Shown: positions 35,900 to 44,308 of the stretch, one piece after another | How positions within the stretch are numbered: the stretch's first letter is position 1 | Layout: each line of letters opens with the position of its first letter | NCBI GenBank assembly: GCA_944323245.1 | Contig: CALURT010000015.1 | Span: forward strand, 1-64,000 | DNA length: 64,000 nt | Direction of reading: 5' to 3' | From: an uncultured Bacteroidales bacterium | GTDB taxonomy: Bacteria; Bacteroidota; Bacteroidia; Bacteroidales; UBA932 | Notes under the pieces: generated by a model | Database searches by the model: none | What the model was told of the DNA's origin: nothing | The model's input: only the letters and a program-made list of their open reading frames with translations | Position numbers and translations under genes: made by a program

Positions 35900-36984
35900 A
35901 AATACTTTTAGTTACCTTGCACAGTCAAAACAATAATTTTGGTTCTGTCCTTCAGGCATATTCGTTAACAAAATTTCTTGAAGAAAGTGGCTTTGATGTT
36001 GAAACATTAGATTATAGACCATTTTATTCAAATGGTGGATTGACTAAATTAAAAAGATTAAAGAAGATCATTGTCAATACTATTTTTTTGTTCGCTTTTA
36101 TAAAGAGGAAGAAGCGGTTTGACTCCATAATCAATAAGCAAGTGTTAACTCGCAGATACAATACTATTTCAGAGTTATTAAAAGATAAGCCGATTGCAGA
36201 CATCTATATGATAGGAAGCGATCAGGTCTGGAATACAAATTATTTATGCGGTAATGATCCGGTGTATTATCTTGATTTTGTTCAATCCTCTCATAAGATG
36301 TCATATGCGGCAAGTGTTGGCAGATTAATAAATGACGATAGTCAGCTACTTGAACTAAAGAACAAGCTTAAAGATTTTAAGTTTATATCTTTTAGGGAAA
36401 ATAAAACTGCTCAGCAAATGCAACAAGTTGGATTAAGTTCGGCTAAATATGTTTTGGATCCAGTATTTTTGCATGATGCGGATTATTATCGGAAGTTACA
36501 GACAGACATTAAAAGGCAGAATTATATTTTGGCATATATAATAAATAAAGACCCTTTTATCTCGGAAGTTCTTGACTATGTCAGAAAAAAAACAGGCAAA
36601 CGAATAATTGAGATTGGAGGTTTTCAGTCAAAATGTAATTCAAACGAGTTTCTTCGTTCGTCTGGGCCAAGAGAATTTTTGGCATTGATAGATAATGCGG
36701 ATATGGTGGTAACGAGCTCTTTTCATGGTTTGGCTTTTTCTCATATATATAATAAGCAATTTATTGTTGTAATGCCTCAAGGAAATGCGCTCCGACTGGA
36801 AAATATTTTGGAAACAGCGGGTACTACAAGCCGAGTCGTCAATCATATTTCACAGGTTGATGATTTGCTTAAGCATAAAATTAATTATAGTGAAGTGAAT
36901 GCTAGAATATTGGAAAAACGTAAGGAGTCAATAAATTATTTGATATCTTCAATAAAATGTTTTGAAAATGACGGAAATTTGTGA
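35896..36984 (+). CDS. polysaccharide pyruvyl transferase family protein
   Basis: This 362-residue protein matches the CsaB/polysaccharide pyruvyl transferase family, with LHSQNNNFGSVLQAYSL at the start, MIGSDQVWN (about 108), and TSSFHGLAFSHIY (about 275). Such proteins usually transfer pyruvate from PEP as a ketal onto a sugar, although many Bacteroidales members are unproven. It overlaps Wzx by 4 bp and the next gene by 17 bp. Its pairing with an F420-dehydrogenase-beta-like protein recurs in polysaccharide loci. Confidence 0.88.
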   Translation: MKILLVTLHSQNNNFGSVLQAYSLTKFLEESGFDVETLDYRPFYSNGGLTKLKRLKKIIVNTIFLFAFIKRKKRFDSIINKQVLTRRYNTISELLKDKPIADIYMIGSDQVWNTNYLCGNDPVYYLDFVQSSHKMSYAASVGRLINDDSQLLELKNKLKDFKFISFRENKTAQQMQQVGLSSAKYVLDPVFLHDADYYRKLQTDIKRQNYILAYIINKDPFISEVLDYVRKKTGKRIIEIGGFQSKCNSNEFLRSSGPREFLALIDNADMVVTSSFHGLAFSHIYNKQFIVVMPQGNALRLENILETAGTTSRVVNHISQVDDLLKHKINYSEVNARILEKRKESINYLISSIKCFENDGNL

Positions 36985-38134
36985 CTATAGAGAATGTACA
37001 GGCTGTACAGCATGTGCAAGTATATGTAAACACGGGGCAATTGTTATGACTGAGGATGCGGAAGGATTTCTGCGACCTGTCATTGATTCTGCTTTATGTG
37101 TTGATTGCGGAATGTGCAAGCGAGTATGTCCCATAAATGGCGATAATTGCGGGAAGGAAATCCGTTCTACAATTATAGCTAAATCTAATGACAGGCAAAC
37201 TCTTCTTACGAGCTCATCAGGGGGTATCTTTACTGAACTGTGTAAAGCATGGTGCAAAGATAAAGATACGTATTATATCTATGGTGCTGCTCTTATTGAT
37301 GGGGTAGTAAAGCATATAGGTGTTAATAATATTAAAGACGCCTATGTCTTCAAAGGCTCAAAATATGTTCAAAGTGATGTCCGATCTATTTTCCCTGAGA
37401 TTCAACAGAAGCTTAAAGGCGGTGAGCACGTCTTGTTTAGCGGAACACCTTGTCAGGTCGCTGGTCTGAAAGATTTTTTGATTAAGGATTATGACAATCT
37501 TTTTTGTGTTGATTTTGTATGCCATGGAGTGCCATCACCTAAAGTATTTGAAAATTATCAAAAATATCTTGAAAACAAATATAAGTCTAGAATACGCAAT
37601 CTCTTTTTTGGAAGAAAATTAAACGGATGGATAAATAGATATTTTTATGTTGAGTTTGAAAATAATAGAGTATATAAGAATTTCAGTATTACTAATGATG
37701 ACCCATATATGACTCTTTATTTTTCTCACTACTCAATACGGCCTTCATGTGAGGTCTGTCATTTTACTACTACACGTAGAAATGGTGACGTTACACTTTC
37801 GGATGCCTGGGGCGTAGAAAAACTTCATCCGGAATTCGATTTTGCCGATGGTGCTTCTATGGTTATGTGTTCGACGGATAAAGGTACTGGCTTAGTTGAT
37901 TCAATTAAAGATAATATCTGTTATTTTGAAGATTCTGTTGACAGGTATTTGATGTATAATCCGCAACTAGCCAGACCTGTTAAATTTGCAAGTAATCGTG
38001 ATGCCATTTTAAAAAAGGCCGTGGCAGATCCTGATTTTTATACATTGTTTAAATCTGGCATCAAACGTAGGCCTTTTTTTAGACGTTTTTTCTCTTATAT
38101 AAAATGGAATATCGCTTATAAATTAAAAAAATAA
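36968..38134 (+). CDS. F420 dehydrogenase beta-like iron-sulfur protein
   Basis: This 388-residue protein begins with two 4Fe-4S motifs (CTGCTACASICKHG at about 10-24 and CVDCGMCKRVCP at about 41-52). The FrhB-type N- and C-terminal domains follow (SSGGIFTELCKAW, FSGTPCQVAGL, VCHGVPSPKVF). ATG 36968 is preferred over a TTG 6 bases upstream. Bacteroidales are not known to make F420, so the redox partner is unknown; flavin is likely. It is coupled to the pyruvyltransferase-like gene and probably acts on the same sugar or lipid intermediate. Confidence 0.88.
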   Translation: MTEICDYRECTGCTACASICKHGAIVMTEDAEGFLRPVIDSALCVDCGMCKRVCPINGDNCGKEIRSTIIAKSNDRQTLLTSSSGGIFTELCKAWCKDKDTYYIYGAALIDGVVKHIGVNNIKDAYVFKGSKYVQSDVRSIFPEIQQKLKGGEHVLFSGTPCQVAGLKDFLIKDYDNLFCVDFVCHGVPSPKVFENYQKYLENKYKSRIRNLFFGRKLNGWINRYFYVEFENNRVYKNFSITNDDPYMTLYFSHYSIRPSCEVCHFTTTRRNGDVTLSDAWGVEKLHPEFDFADGASMVMCSTDKGTGLVDSIKDNICYFEDSVDRYLMYNPQLARPVKFASNRDAILKKAVADPDFYTLFKSGIKRRPFFRRFFSYIKWNIAYKLKK

Positions 38135-39223
38135 ATGAAAGAAATTGTTTTTTTATTTCCGGGAAATATAAATAGCGTAAGGCTTCAAAAATTCGCCACT
38201 TATTTAAGTGAGAATGGCTTTGTCATTTCATATATTGGTTGGAATCGATATAAAAATAATGTATTAAAAGATGATAAATTTAAGTCTATTACCTATTTAT
38301 TGAATGGCGGTGGAGAAGGGACTAAAATTTTACCTCTTTTGTATATTTGGTTTATAATAAAATTATTTTTTAATTTATTGTTTAAAAAGAAGGTTTCGGA
38401 AAAAGTGTGGTTTGCCATAAATTTCGAAACGGCATTTGTGCTATGGATAGTTTCTAAATTCAGACACGTAAAATATATTTATGACATATGGGATGAAATG
38501 GCCATAAGTCATAAATTTCCAAATTGGCTTGTATCGGCTATTAGAGCTATAGATAAAAGAGTAAGAAGATGTGCGGAATTTTATATTCATGTTGATGAAA
38601 ATCGTTTTTCAGATTTAGACTCTTCAAATAATATAATAATTTACAATACCCCGTTTGACTACTATTCAGAAAAGGTTGATACTAATATTGAATATGAAAA
38701 TAGTTTTGCAGTAACAGGGTGGCTTAACAATACAAGAGGCTTATTGAGCATTCTTAAATTTGCTTCTGAAAATAAAGAAATAAAATTTTTAATTGTAGGA
38801 GAATTTATTGATAAGAATGTCGAAAAGAAATTTAATGAGTTGGCAAATGTTGAATATTATCATTTTATGCCACAAAATGAGTTGTTTAAGCTAATATCCA
38901 AGTGTCGTGGCATCTTTTCATTATATGACCCTAGTATTGAGATAAATAGGTTAGCTGCATCAAATAAATTATATGATGCAATGATGTTGGCTATACCCGT
39001 TATAGTAAATAATGGCATTAAGGCAGCAGAATTTGTGGCTAAAAATGAGATTGGATATGTCGTAAATTATGAATATGACTCTTCATGGAAAGAATTATCA
39101 GGCTATGACGAAAAGTCAATAACGGAAAAGGGGAATAACGGCAGAAGAATTTATTTGTCAAAATATGAATTTGGCAACATGTTAACACAAGTCTTCATCC
39201 CGGAACTTAATAAATATTTTTAA
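38135..39223 (+). CDS. glycosyltransferase, GT4-like
   Basis: This 362-residue protein begins directly after the stop of the iron-sulfur protein gene. It has a GT-B fold look: an N-terminal VFLFPGNINSVRLQKF strand, a membrane-associated KLFFNLLFKKK stretch, and a C-terminal donor-site region (IFSLYDPSIEINRLAASNKLYDAMMLAIPVIVNN) as in GT4 enzymes. Donor and acceptor cannot be predicted. It is AT-rich and ends the serotype module. Confidence 0.82.
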   Translation: MKEIVFLFPGNINSVRLQKFATYLSENGFVISYIGWNRYKNNVLKDDKFKSITYLLNGGGEGTKILPLLYIWFIIKLFFNLLFKKKVSEKVWFAINFETAFVLWIVSKFRHVKYIYDIWDEMAISHKFPNWLVSAIRAIDKRVRRCAEFYIHVDENRFSDLDSSNNIIIYNTPFDYYSEKVDTNIEYENSFAVTGWLNNTRGLLSILKFASENKEIKFLIVGEFIDKNVEKKFNELANVEYYHFMPQNELFKLISKCRGIFSLYDPSIEINRLAASNKLYDAMMLAIPVIVNNGIKAAEFVAKNEIGYVVNYEYDSSWKELSGYDEKSITEKGNNGRRIYLSKYEFGNMLTQVFIPELNKYF

Positions 39224-39320
39224 GGTAATGAAAGATGCGGTAGCGTAATATGATTATTATTAAATTGGTCAGAAGATGGGCCAAAGGTAAAAAATAGCAA
39301 TATTGGTCCGGAAAATTAAG

Positions 39321-39328
39321 TATCTTTG
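39321..39328 (+). promoter_or_regulatory. -7 box for AlbA/HATPase gene
   Basis: TATCTTTG exactly matches the -7 consensus, 28 bp before the ATG. TTG at 39303-39305 is a possible -33, though 15 bp is short. It marks independent transcription at the right edge of the AT-rich module. Confidence 0.6.
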
Positions 39329-39356
39329 TAAGATATATGCCTAAAGAGAGAAAGAA

Positions 39357-40820
39357 ATGACGAAAGAGGAGTTGATAGGACGTTTGCAGGATATCGAATG
39401 GGATGATTTTGAGGTGAAGGAAGCGAAGTCTGCTCTCCCGAAGAACATTTGGGAGACAGTCAGCGCATTTGCAAATACTTCCGGAGGGTGGATTGTGCTT
39501 GGCATAAAGCAGAACGGGAAAGTCTTTGAAATACAGGGAGTGGAGAATATTGAAAAGCTTGAGCAGGATTTTGCGGGAGCTGTCCGTTCCCAGAAATTCA
39601 ATATCCGTCTTTCGTTCTCAATGAAAAGGCATGTCGTAGAGGGCAAGAACGTGTTGGCAATACATATTCCTTCTTCCGTCCAGAAACCGGTATATTTCGG
39701 TAATCCGGTCAATTCATTTATCCGCATCGGAAGCGGAGACCAGCGGGCGACGGAAAATGAGATAATGGCCATGTATCATGACCAGTCATTTGGCGTGAGG
39801 TCGGAATTGCCGATTGCAGGAACATCTTTGTCATTGCTTGATATGGATTCTCTGCATGGCTATAGGAATTATCTGAAATCATATAATGTTTTGACGGCAT
39901 ATAGTGATTTGGAGGATATTGATTTTTGCAGGAGATTGGCAATATGCAATGACGACGGGGAATTGACGTATTCGGGATTGCTGATGTTCGGTAAAGGAGA
40001 GGAAGTGTTGAGGTACGTTCCGACATTCTGCATGGATTATATTGAGATACCGGGGAGATCCGTGACAGAGGCTGCTACTCGCTATTCGTATCGGATACCG
40101 GAGCAGGCAAATTTATGGGAAGCATATCAGGTGGTTATCCGCCGCTTGCTTACATTGGTTGACAGACCGTTCAGGATGAACAGGTTGGGTGTGGCAGAAG
40201 ATGATGACCGCCAATTTGAAGTACTGAGGGAAGCATGGGTAAATATGCTGATGCATACAGACCATTTCAGTCCCGTCCGTTCCGGCATACGAGTGTTTAC
40301 GGACAGGATAGAGTTTATGAATGCAGGTACGTTTCCTATACCTCCGGAGAGGTTGTATGGCACATTATATTCTTCGGCAAGAAATCCGACCATTGCCAAG
40401 CTGTTCCGATTTGCGAAATTGTCGGAAAATGTGGGCTTCGGGATAAGCAAATTGATGAGCTGGAAAGAGTTGACGGGCAACGAAGTTACAATAAGGAGCG
40501 AACGGGATTATGTTTTGGTGACATTATATTTTAAGCCGGATGTCGTAGAAAATGTCGTAGAAAATGTCGTAGAAAATGTCGTAGAAAATGTCGTAGAAAA
40601 TGTCGTAGAAAATTTGACTGAAAGACAAAAAAGAATAATAAGCATTATAAAAGATAATAATTCGATTTCTGCGGCACAGATATCAACGAGGCTCTCTGCG
40701 ACGATGCGGACGGTTCAGCGGGATTTGACAGAATTGAAATCTCTGAATATTCTTAGGCGTGTCGGTCCGGATAAGGGCGGATATTGGGAAATAATTGAAA
40801 GTAAAGAGGAAAATGTATAA
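39357..40820 (+). CDS. AlbA_2/Schlafen-type ATP-binding protein with HTH
   Basis: This 487-residue protein has an N-terminal AlbA_2 (Schlafen-like) nucleic-acid-binding domain (about 5-125; WDDFEVKEAKSALPKN, FANTSGGWIVLGI), then an HATPase_c_4 region (about 270-390; EAWVNMLMHTDH, SENVGFGISKLM), a linker of six VVEN repeats (about 396-419), and a C-terminal winged HTH (ISAAQISTRLSATMRTVQRDL). The family is widespread in Bacteroidales and proposed to be regulatory or defensive; its function here is unknown. It has its own promoter and is not a glycan gene. Confidence 0.9.
   Translation: MTKEELIGRLQDIEWDDFEVKEAKSALPKNIWETVSAFANTSGGWIVLGIKQNGKVFEIQGVENIEKLEQDFAGAVRSQKFNIRLSFSMKRHVVEGKNVLAIHIPSSVQKPVYFGNPVNSFIRIGSGDQRATENEIMAMYHDQSFGVRSELPIAGTSLSLLDMDSLHGYRNYLKSYNVLTAYSDLEDIDFCRRLAICNDDGELTYSGLLMFGKGEEVLRYVPTFCMDYIEIPGRSVTEAATRYSYRIPEQANLWEAYQVVIRRLLTLVDRPFRMNRLGVAEDDDRQFEVLREAWVNMLMHTDHFSPVRSGIRVFTDRIEFMNAGTFPIPPERLYGTLYSSARNPTIAKLFRFAKLSENVGFGISKLMSWKELTGNEVTIRSERDYVLVTLYFKPDVVENVVENVVENVVENVVENVVENLTERQKRIISIIKDNNSISAAQISTRLSATMRTVQRDLTELKSLNILRRVGPDKGGYWEIIESKEENV
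40542..40613 (+). repeat. six tandem 12-bp repeats inside the AlbA/HATPase gene
   Basis: The unit GTCGTAGAAAAT is repeated six times without a mismatch and encodes VVEN six times between the ATPase and HTH domains. Copy changes would keep the reading frame and alter linker length by four residues per unit. A seventh degenerate unit (TTGACTGAAAGA, LTER) follows. Confidence 0.97.
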
Positions 40821-40846
40821 AGAAATGTATTAGAAAAGGAAATATC

Positions 40847-41920
40847 ATGTCAGTATTCAAAGACAAAGTCCTGTTGATTACAGGCGGTACGGGAAGTTTC
40901 GGAAACGCCGTACTTCGTCGCTTCTTGGACAGCGACATCAAGGAAATAAGGATTTTTTCAAGGGACGAAAAGAAGCAGGACGATATGCGCCACATGCTTC
41001 AGAATCCCAAGGTGAAATTCTACATCGGCAATGTCAGAAACAAGGATTCAGTGGACATTGCCATGAGGGGAGTGGACTATGTATTTGCGGCAGCAGCCTT
41101 GAAACAGGTCCCTTCATGCGAATTTTTCCCTCTTGAAGCTACAAGGACCAACGTCATCGGTACAGCAAATGTCCTTGAGTCAGCCATAGAGCATGGCGTG
41201 AAGAACGTAGTCGTTTTGTCCACAGACAAGGCAGCATATCCTATCAACGCCATGGGTATTTCCAAGGCCCTTATGGAAAAAGTTGCCATAGCCAAAGGAC
41301 GTGAACTCGGTGAAGGCGCAGCTACGACCATCTGCTGCACCCGTTACGGCAATGTGATGGCCTCCCGCGGCTCTGTGATTCCTCTTTGGGTGGAGCAGAT
41401 GATGGAAGGCAAGCCGATTACGATTACTGACCCGAACATGACGAGGTTCATGATGACCCTCGATGATGCGGTGGATTTGGTTGTCTATGCCTTTACTCAT
41501 GGCCACAACGGCGACTTGTTCGTGCAGAAGGCTCCGGCTGCTACGCTTGATACTCTCGTAAAGGCCCTTAAGGAAATATATTCCAAGGTTGACCCGAAAT
41601 ATGGCGAGACGGAAGTCAAGGTCATCGGAACACGCCACGGAGAAAAATTGTACGAGACGCTTGTCACTCGTGAAGAAATGGCAAAGGCAATCGACATGGG
41701 AAATTATTACAGGATTCCTTGTGATACGCGTGACTTGAACTACGACAAGTATTTTATCGAGGGCGACGAAAAAGTTTCCACTATCGAGGATTATCATTCC
41801 CACAATACCCGCAGGCTGGATGTCGAGGGCATGAAAGAGCAGCTGATGAGACTTCGTTTCATTCAGGAAGATTTGGGACTGATTCCGCGTGCAAAAGCAA
41901 GGGATATCCGTTCGGAATAA
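40847..41920 (+). CDS. capE: UDP-GlcNAc 4,6-dehydratase/5-epimerase (CapE/FnlA)
   Basis: CapE inverts C5 and makes a 4-keto-6-deoxy sugar from UDP-GlcNAc, the first step to UDP-L-FucNAc. The 357-residue SDR has TGGTGSFGNAVLRRF, IFSRDEKKQDDMRH, the active-site STDKAAYPINAMGISK with Met replacing Tyr as in this subfamily, and the RYGNVMASRGSVIPLW block. It is followed by capF (14 bp) and capG (6 bp), which form a complete pathway. Confidence 0.95.
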   Translation: MSVFKDKVLLITGGTGSFGNAVLRRFLDSDIKEIRIFSRDEKKQDDMRHMLQNPKVKFYIGNVRNKDSVDIAMRGVDYVFAAAALKQVPSCEFFPLEATRTNVIGTANVLESAIEHGVKNVVVLSTDKAAYPINAMGISKALMEKVAIAKGRELGEGAATTICCTRYGNVMASRGSVIPLWVEQMMEGKPITITDPNMTRFMMTLDDAVDLVVYAFTHGHNGDLFVQKAPAATLDTLVKALKEIYSKVDPKYGETEVKVIGTRHGEKLYETLVTREEMAKAIDMGNYYRIPCDTRDLNYDKYFIEGDEKVSTIEDYHSHNTRRLDVEGMKEQLMRLRFIQEDLGLIPRAKARDIRSE

Positions 41921-41934
41921 TTAAATTTGCGTCC

Positions 41935-43137
41935 ATGAACATACTTGTCACGGGAGCCAAAGGTTTTGTGGGTAAGAACCTTGTGGCCCAACTTCATAAC
42001 ATACAGGACGGCAAGGCCCGCTGGTATCCTGTCGGCAGCGACCTGAAGGTGTTCGAATACGACATCGACAGCGATCCTGCCGAACTTGAAACTTATTGCA
42101 AAAATGCGGATTTCGTGTTCAATCTTGCTGGGGTCAACCGTCCTAAGGATCAGTCGGAATTCATGAAAGGGAATTTCGGCTTCGCTTCGACGTTGCTTGA
42201 CACCTTGAAAAAGTACGGGAACAAGTGTCCGGTGATGCTTTCAAGTTCGATACAGGCGACGTTGATAGGACGTTACGGTACATCCGACTATGGAAAGTCC
42301 AAGTTGGCCGGAGAGGAACTTTTTTTCGACTATTCGAAGGAGACAGGTGCCAAGGTATTGATTTACAGGTTTCCTAATCTTTTCGGGAAATGGTGCCGTC
42401 CGAATTACAATTCTGCTGTAGCCACGTTCTGCAACAATATTGCCAATGACCTTCCGATACAGGTCAATGACAGGGCCACAGAACTGGAACTGCTGTATAT
42501 CGACGATTTGGTGGACGAGATGATTTATGCGCTTGTCGGGAAGGAACATCATTGCGAGTTCGACGGACTCGATCCGGTCGCCAAGAATGACGGCAGGTAT
42601 TGTTATGTGCCTGTGACACATAAGGCTACACTCGGTGAAATCGTGGATTTGCTGCATCTTTTCGCTGCACAGCCGCAGTCTCTGATCATTCCGGAAATCC
42701 CGGACAATTCGTTTGCCAAAAAACTGTACTCTACTTATCTGTCCTATCTTCCGAAAGAAAAGGTTGCCTTTCCTCTGAAAATGAATGTGGACGACAGGGG
42801 CAGCTTCACTGAAATGCTCCGCTCCGAAAAGTGCGGACAGGTGAGTGTGAACATTTCCAAACCGGGAGTGACCAAGGGCCAGCATTGGCACAATACCAAA
42901 TGGGAATTCTTCATCGTCGTAAGCGGCCACGGCCTGATCCAGCAGCGTAAGGTAGGCACGGACGAGGTTATCGAGTTCGAGGTCTCCGGCGAGAATATCC
43001 ATGCGGTGCACATGTTGCCGGGATATACCCACAATATCATCAACCTCAGCGATACCGACAATCTCGTGACCGTAATGTGGGCCAACGAAATCTTTGACCC
43101 CAACCGTCCCGACACCTATTTCGATCCTGTAAAATAA
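41935..43137 (+). CDS. capF: CapF/FnlB bifunctional reductase-epimerase
   Basis: The 400-residue protein has two domains: an SDR N-terminal part (NILVTGAKGFVGKNL; YGTSDYGKSKLAGE with the catalytic Tyr/Lys; about 1-245) and a C-terminal cupin (about 280-390; VTKGQHWHNTKWEFF with metal-binding His, and VHMLPGYTHNI). In Staphylococcus CapF the cupin epimerises C3 and the SDR reduces C4, giving UDP-6-deoxy-L-TalNAc. It lies between capE and capG. Confidence 0.94.
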   Translation: MNILVTGAKGFVGKNLVAQLHNIQDGKARWYPVGSDLKVFEYDIDSDPAELETYCKNADFVFNLAGVNRPKDQSEFMKGNFGFASTLLDTLKKYGNKCPVMLSSSIQATLIGRYGTSDYGKSKLAGEELFFDYSKETGAKVLIYRFPNLFGKWCRPNYNSAVATFCNNIANDLPIQVNDRATELELLYIDDLVDEMIYALVGKEHHCEFDGLDPVAKNDGRYCYVPVTHKATLGEIVDLLHLFAAQPQSLIIPEIPDNSFAKKLYSTYLSYLPKEKVAFPLKMNVDDRGSFTEMLRSEKCGQVSVNISKPGVTKGQHWHNTKWEFFIVVSGHGLIQQRKVGTDEVIEFEVSGENIHAVHMLPGYTHNIINLSDTDNLVTVMWANEIFDPNRPDTYFDPVK

Positions 43138-43143
43138 CCAGCC

Positions 43144-44304
43144 ATGACAACTTTTAAGAATAACGGAAAACTGAAACTGCTTATTATCGTCGGCACGAGG
43201 CCGGAGATCATCCGCCTTGCGGCAGTCATCAACAAATGCCGGAAATATTTCGACTGTATCCTTGCACACACGGGACAGAACTACGACTACAATCTGAACG
43301 GCGTGTTTTTCAAGGACTTGAAACTTGCGGATCCTGAAGTGTATTTGGATGCTGTCGGAGAGGACCTTGGTGCAACAATGGGAAACATAATAGACAAGAG
43401 CTATAAACTTATGGTGCAGACGAAGCCTGATGCTGTGCTTGTGCTTGGCGACACAAACTCTTGTCTGAGCGTCATCGGTGCGAAAAGGCTTCACATTCCT
43501 ATTTTCCACATGGAAGCAGGAAACAGGTGTTTCGACGAATGTCTCCCTGAAGAGACCAACCGCCGTATCGTGGACATAATTTCGGATGTGAACATTTGCT
43601 ATTCTGAACATGCGAGACGTTATCTCAATGCTTCCGGGGTCGCCAAAGAAAGAACTTACGTGTCAGGTTCTCCTATGGCAGAAGTTCTCCACAACAATTT
43701 GGCCGATATAGAGGCTTCGGACGTGCATGCAAGACTTGGTCTGGAAAAAGGAAAATACATTCTCCTGTCTGCGCACAGGGAGGAAAACATTGATACTGAA
43801 AAGAATTTTCTTTCATTGTTCAAGGCAATCAATGCGATGGCAGAAAAATATGATATGCCGATTCTTTATTCGTGTCATCCGCGTTCACGGAAACGTCTTG
43901 AATCAAGCGGTTTCAAGTTGGACAGACGCGTGATTCAGCATGAGCCTCTTGGTTTTCATGACTACAACTGCCTTCAGATGAATGCCTTTGCGGTGGTTTC
44001 GGATTCCGGTACTCTTCCGGAAGAGAGCAGTTTCTTTACAAGTGTGGGGCATCCGTTCCCGGCGGTGTGCATAAGGACTTCCACGGAACGTCCTGAAGCA
44101 TTGGACAAGGGCTGTTTCATTCTTGCAGGAATCGACGAACATTCCCTGCTTCAGGCTGTGGACACTGCGGTGGAAATGAACCTCAACGGCGACAACGGCA
44201 TCCCTGTTCCGAATTATGTGGATGAAAACGTGTCCACAAAGATTGTGAAGCTCATTCAGAGCTACACCGGCGTTGTAAACAAGATGGTCTGGAGAAAATT
44301 TTGA
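43144..44304 (+). CDS. capG: CapG/FnlC UDP-L-FucNAc-forming 2-epimerase
   Basis: This 386-residue non-hydrolysing 2-epimerase-family protein (IIVGTRPEIIRLAAVINK; HMEAGNRCFDECLPEETNRR; SDSGTLPEESSFF) would make UDP-L-FucNAc from UDP-6-deoxy-L-TalNAc. It differs from the wecB product at 31.8 kb by the NRCFDE and DSGTLPEES signatures typical of CapG/WbjD. It completes the capE-capF-capG pathway, and wbuB, the likely user of the product, starts 4 bp later. Confidence 0.94.
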   Translation: MTTFKNNGKLKLLIIVGTRPEIIRLAAVINKCRKYFDCILAHTGQNYDYNLNGVFFKDLKLADPEVYLDAVGEDLGATMGNIIDKSYKLMVQTKPDAVLVLGDTNSCLSVIGAKRLHIPIFHMEAGNRCFDECLPEETNRRIVDIISDVNICYSEHARRYLNASGVAKERTYVSGSPMAEVLHNNLADIEASDVHARLGLEKGKYILLSAHREENIDTEKNFLSLFKAINAMAEKYDMPILYSCHPRSRKRLESSGFKLDRRVIQHEPLGFHDYNCLQMNAFAVVSDSGTLPEESSFFTSVGHPFPAVCIRTSTERPEALDKGCFILAGIDEHSLLQAVDTAVEMNLNGDNGIPVPNYVDENVSTKIVKLIQSYTGVVNKMVWRKF

Positions 44305-44308
44305 CAAA

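Noticed and set aside
39250..39297. A 15-residue basic peptide ORF (MIIIKLVRRWAKGKK)
   Set aside because: It is short, in an AT-rich gap, and upstream of the mapped -7 box for the next gene. A toxin-like or remnant peptide cannot be excluded but is unsupported.
40542..40613. Possible CRISPR-like array
   Set aside because: The 12-bp units are directly tandem with no spacers and encode VVEN in frame; no cas gene is present. No CRISPR array was seen anywhere in the window.
42241..43611. A 456-codon open frame on the minus strand
   Set aside because: It runs antisense across capF and capG, whose motifs are intact, and its translation is low-complexity with no domain.
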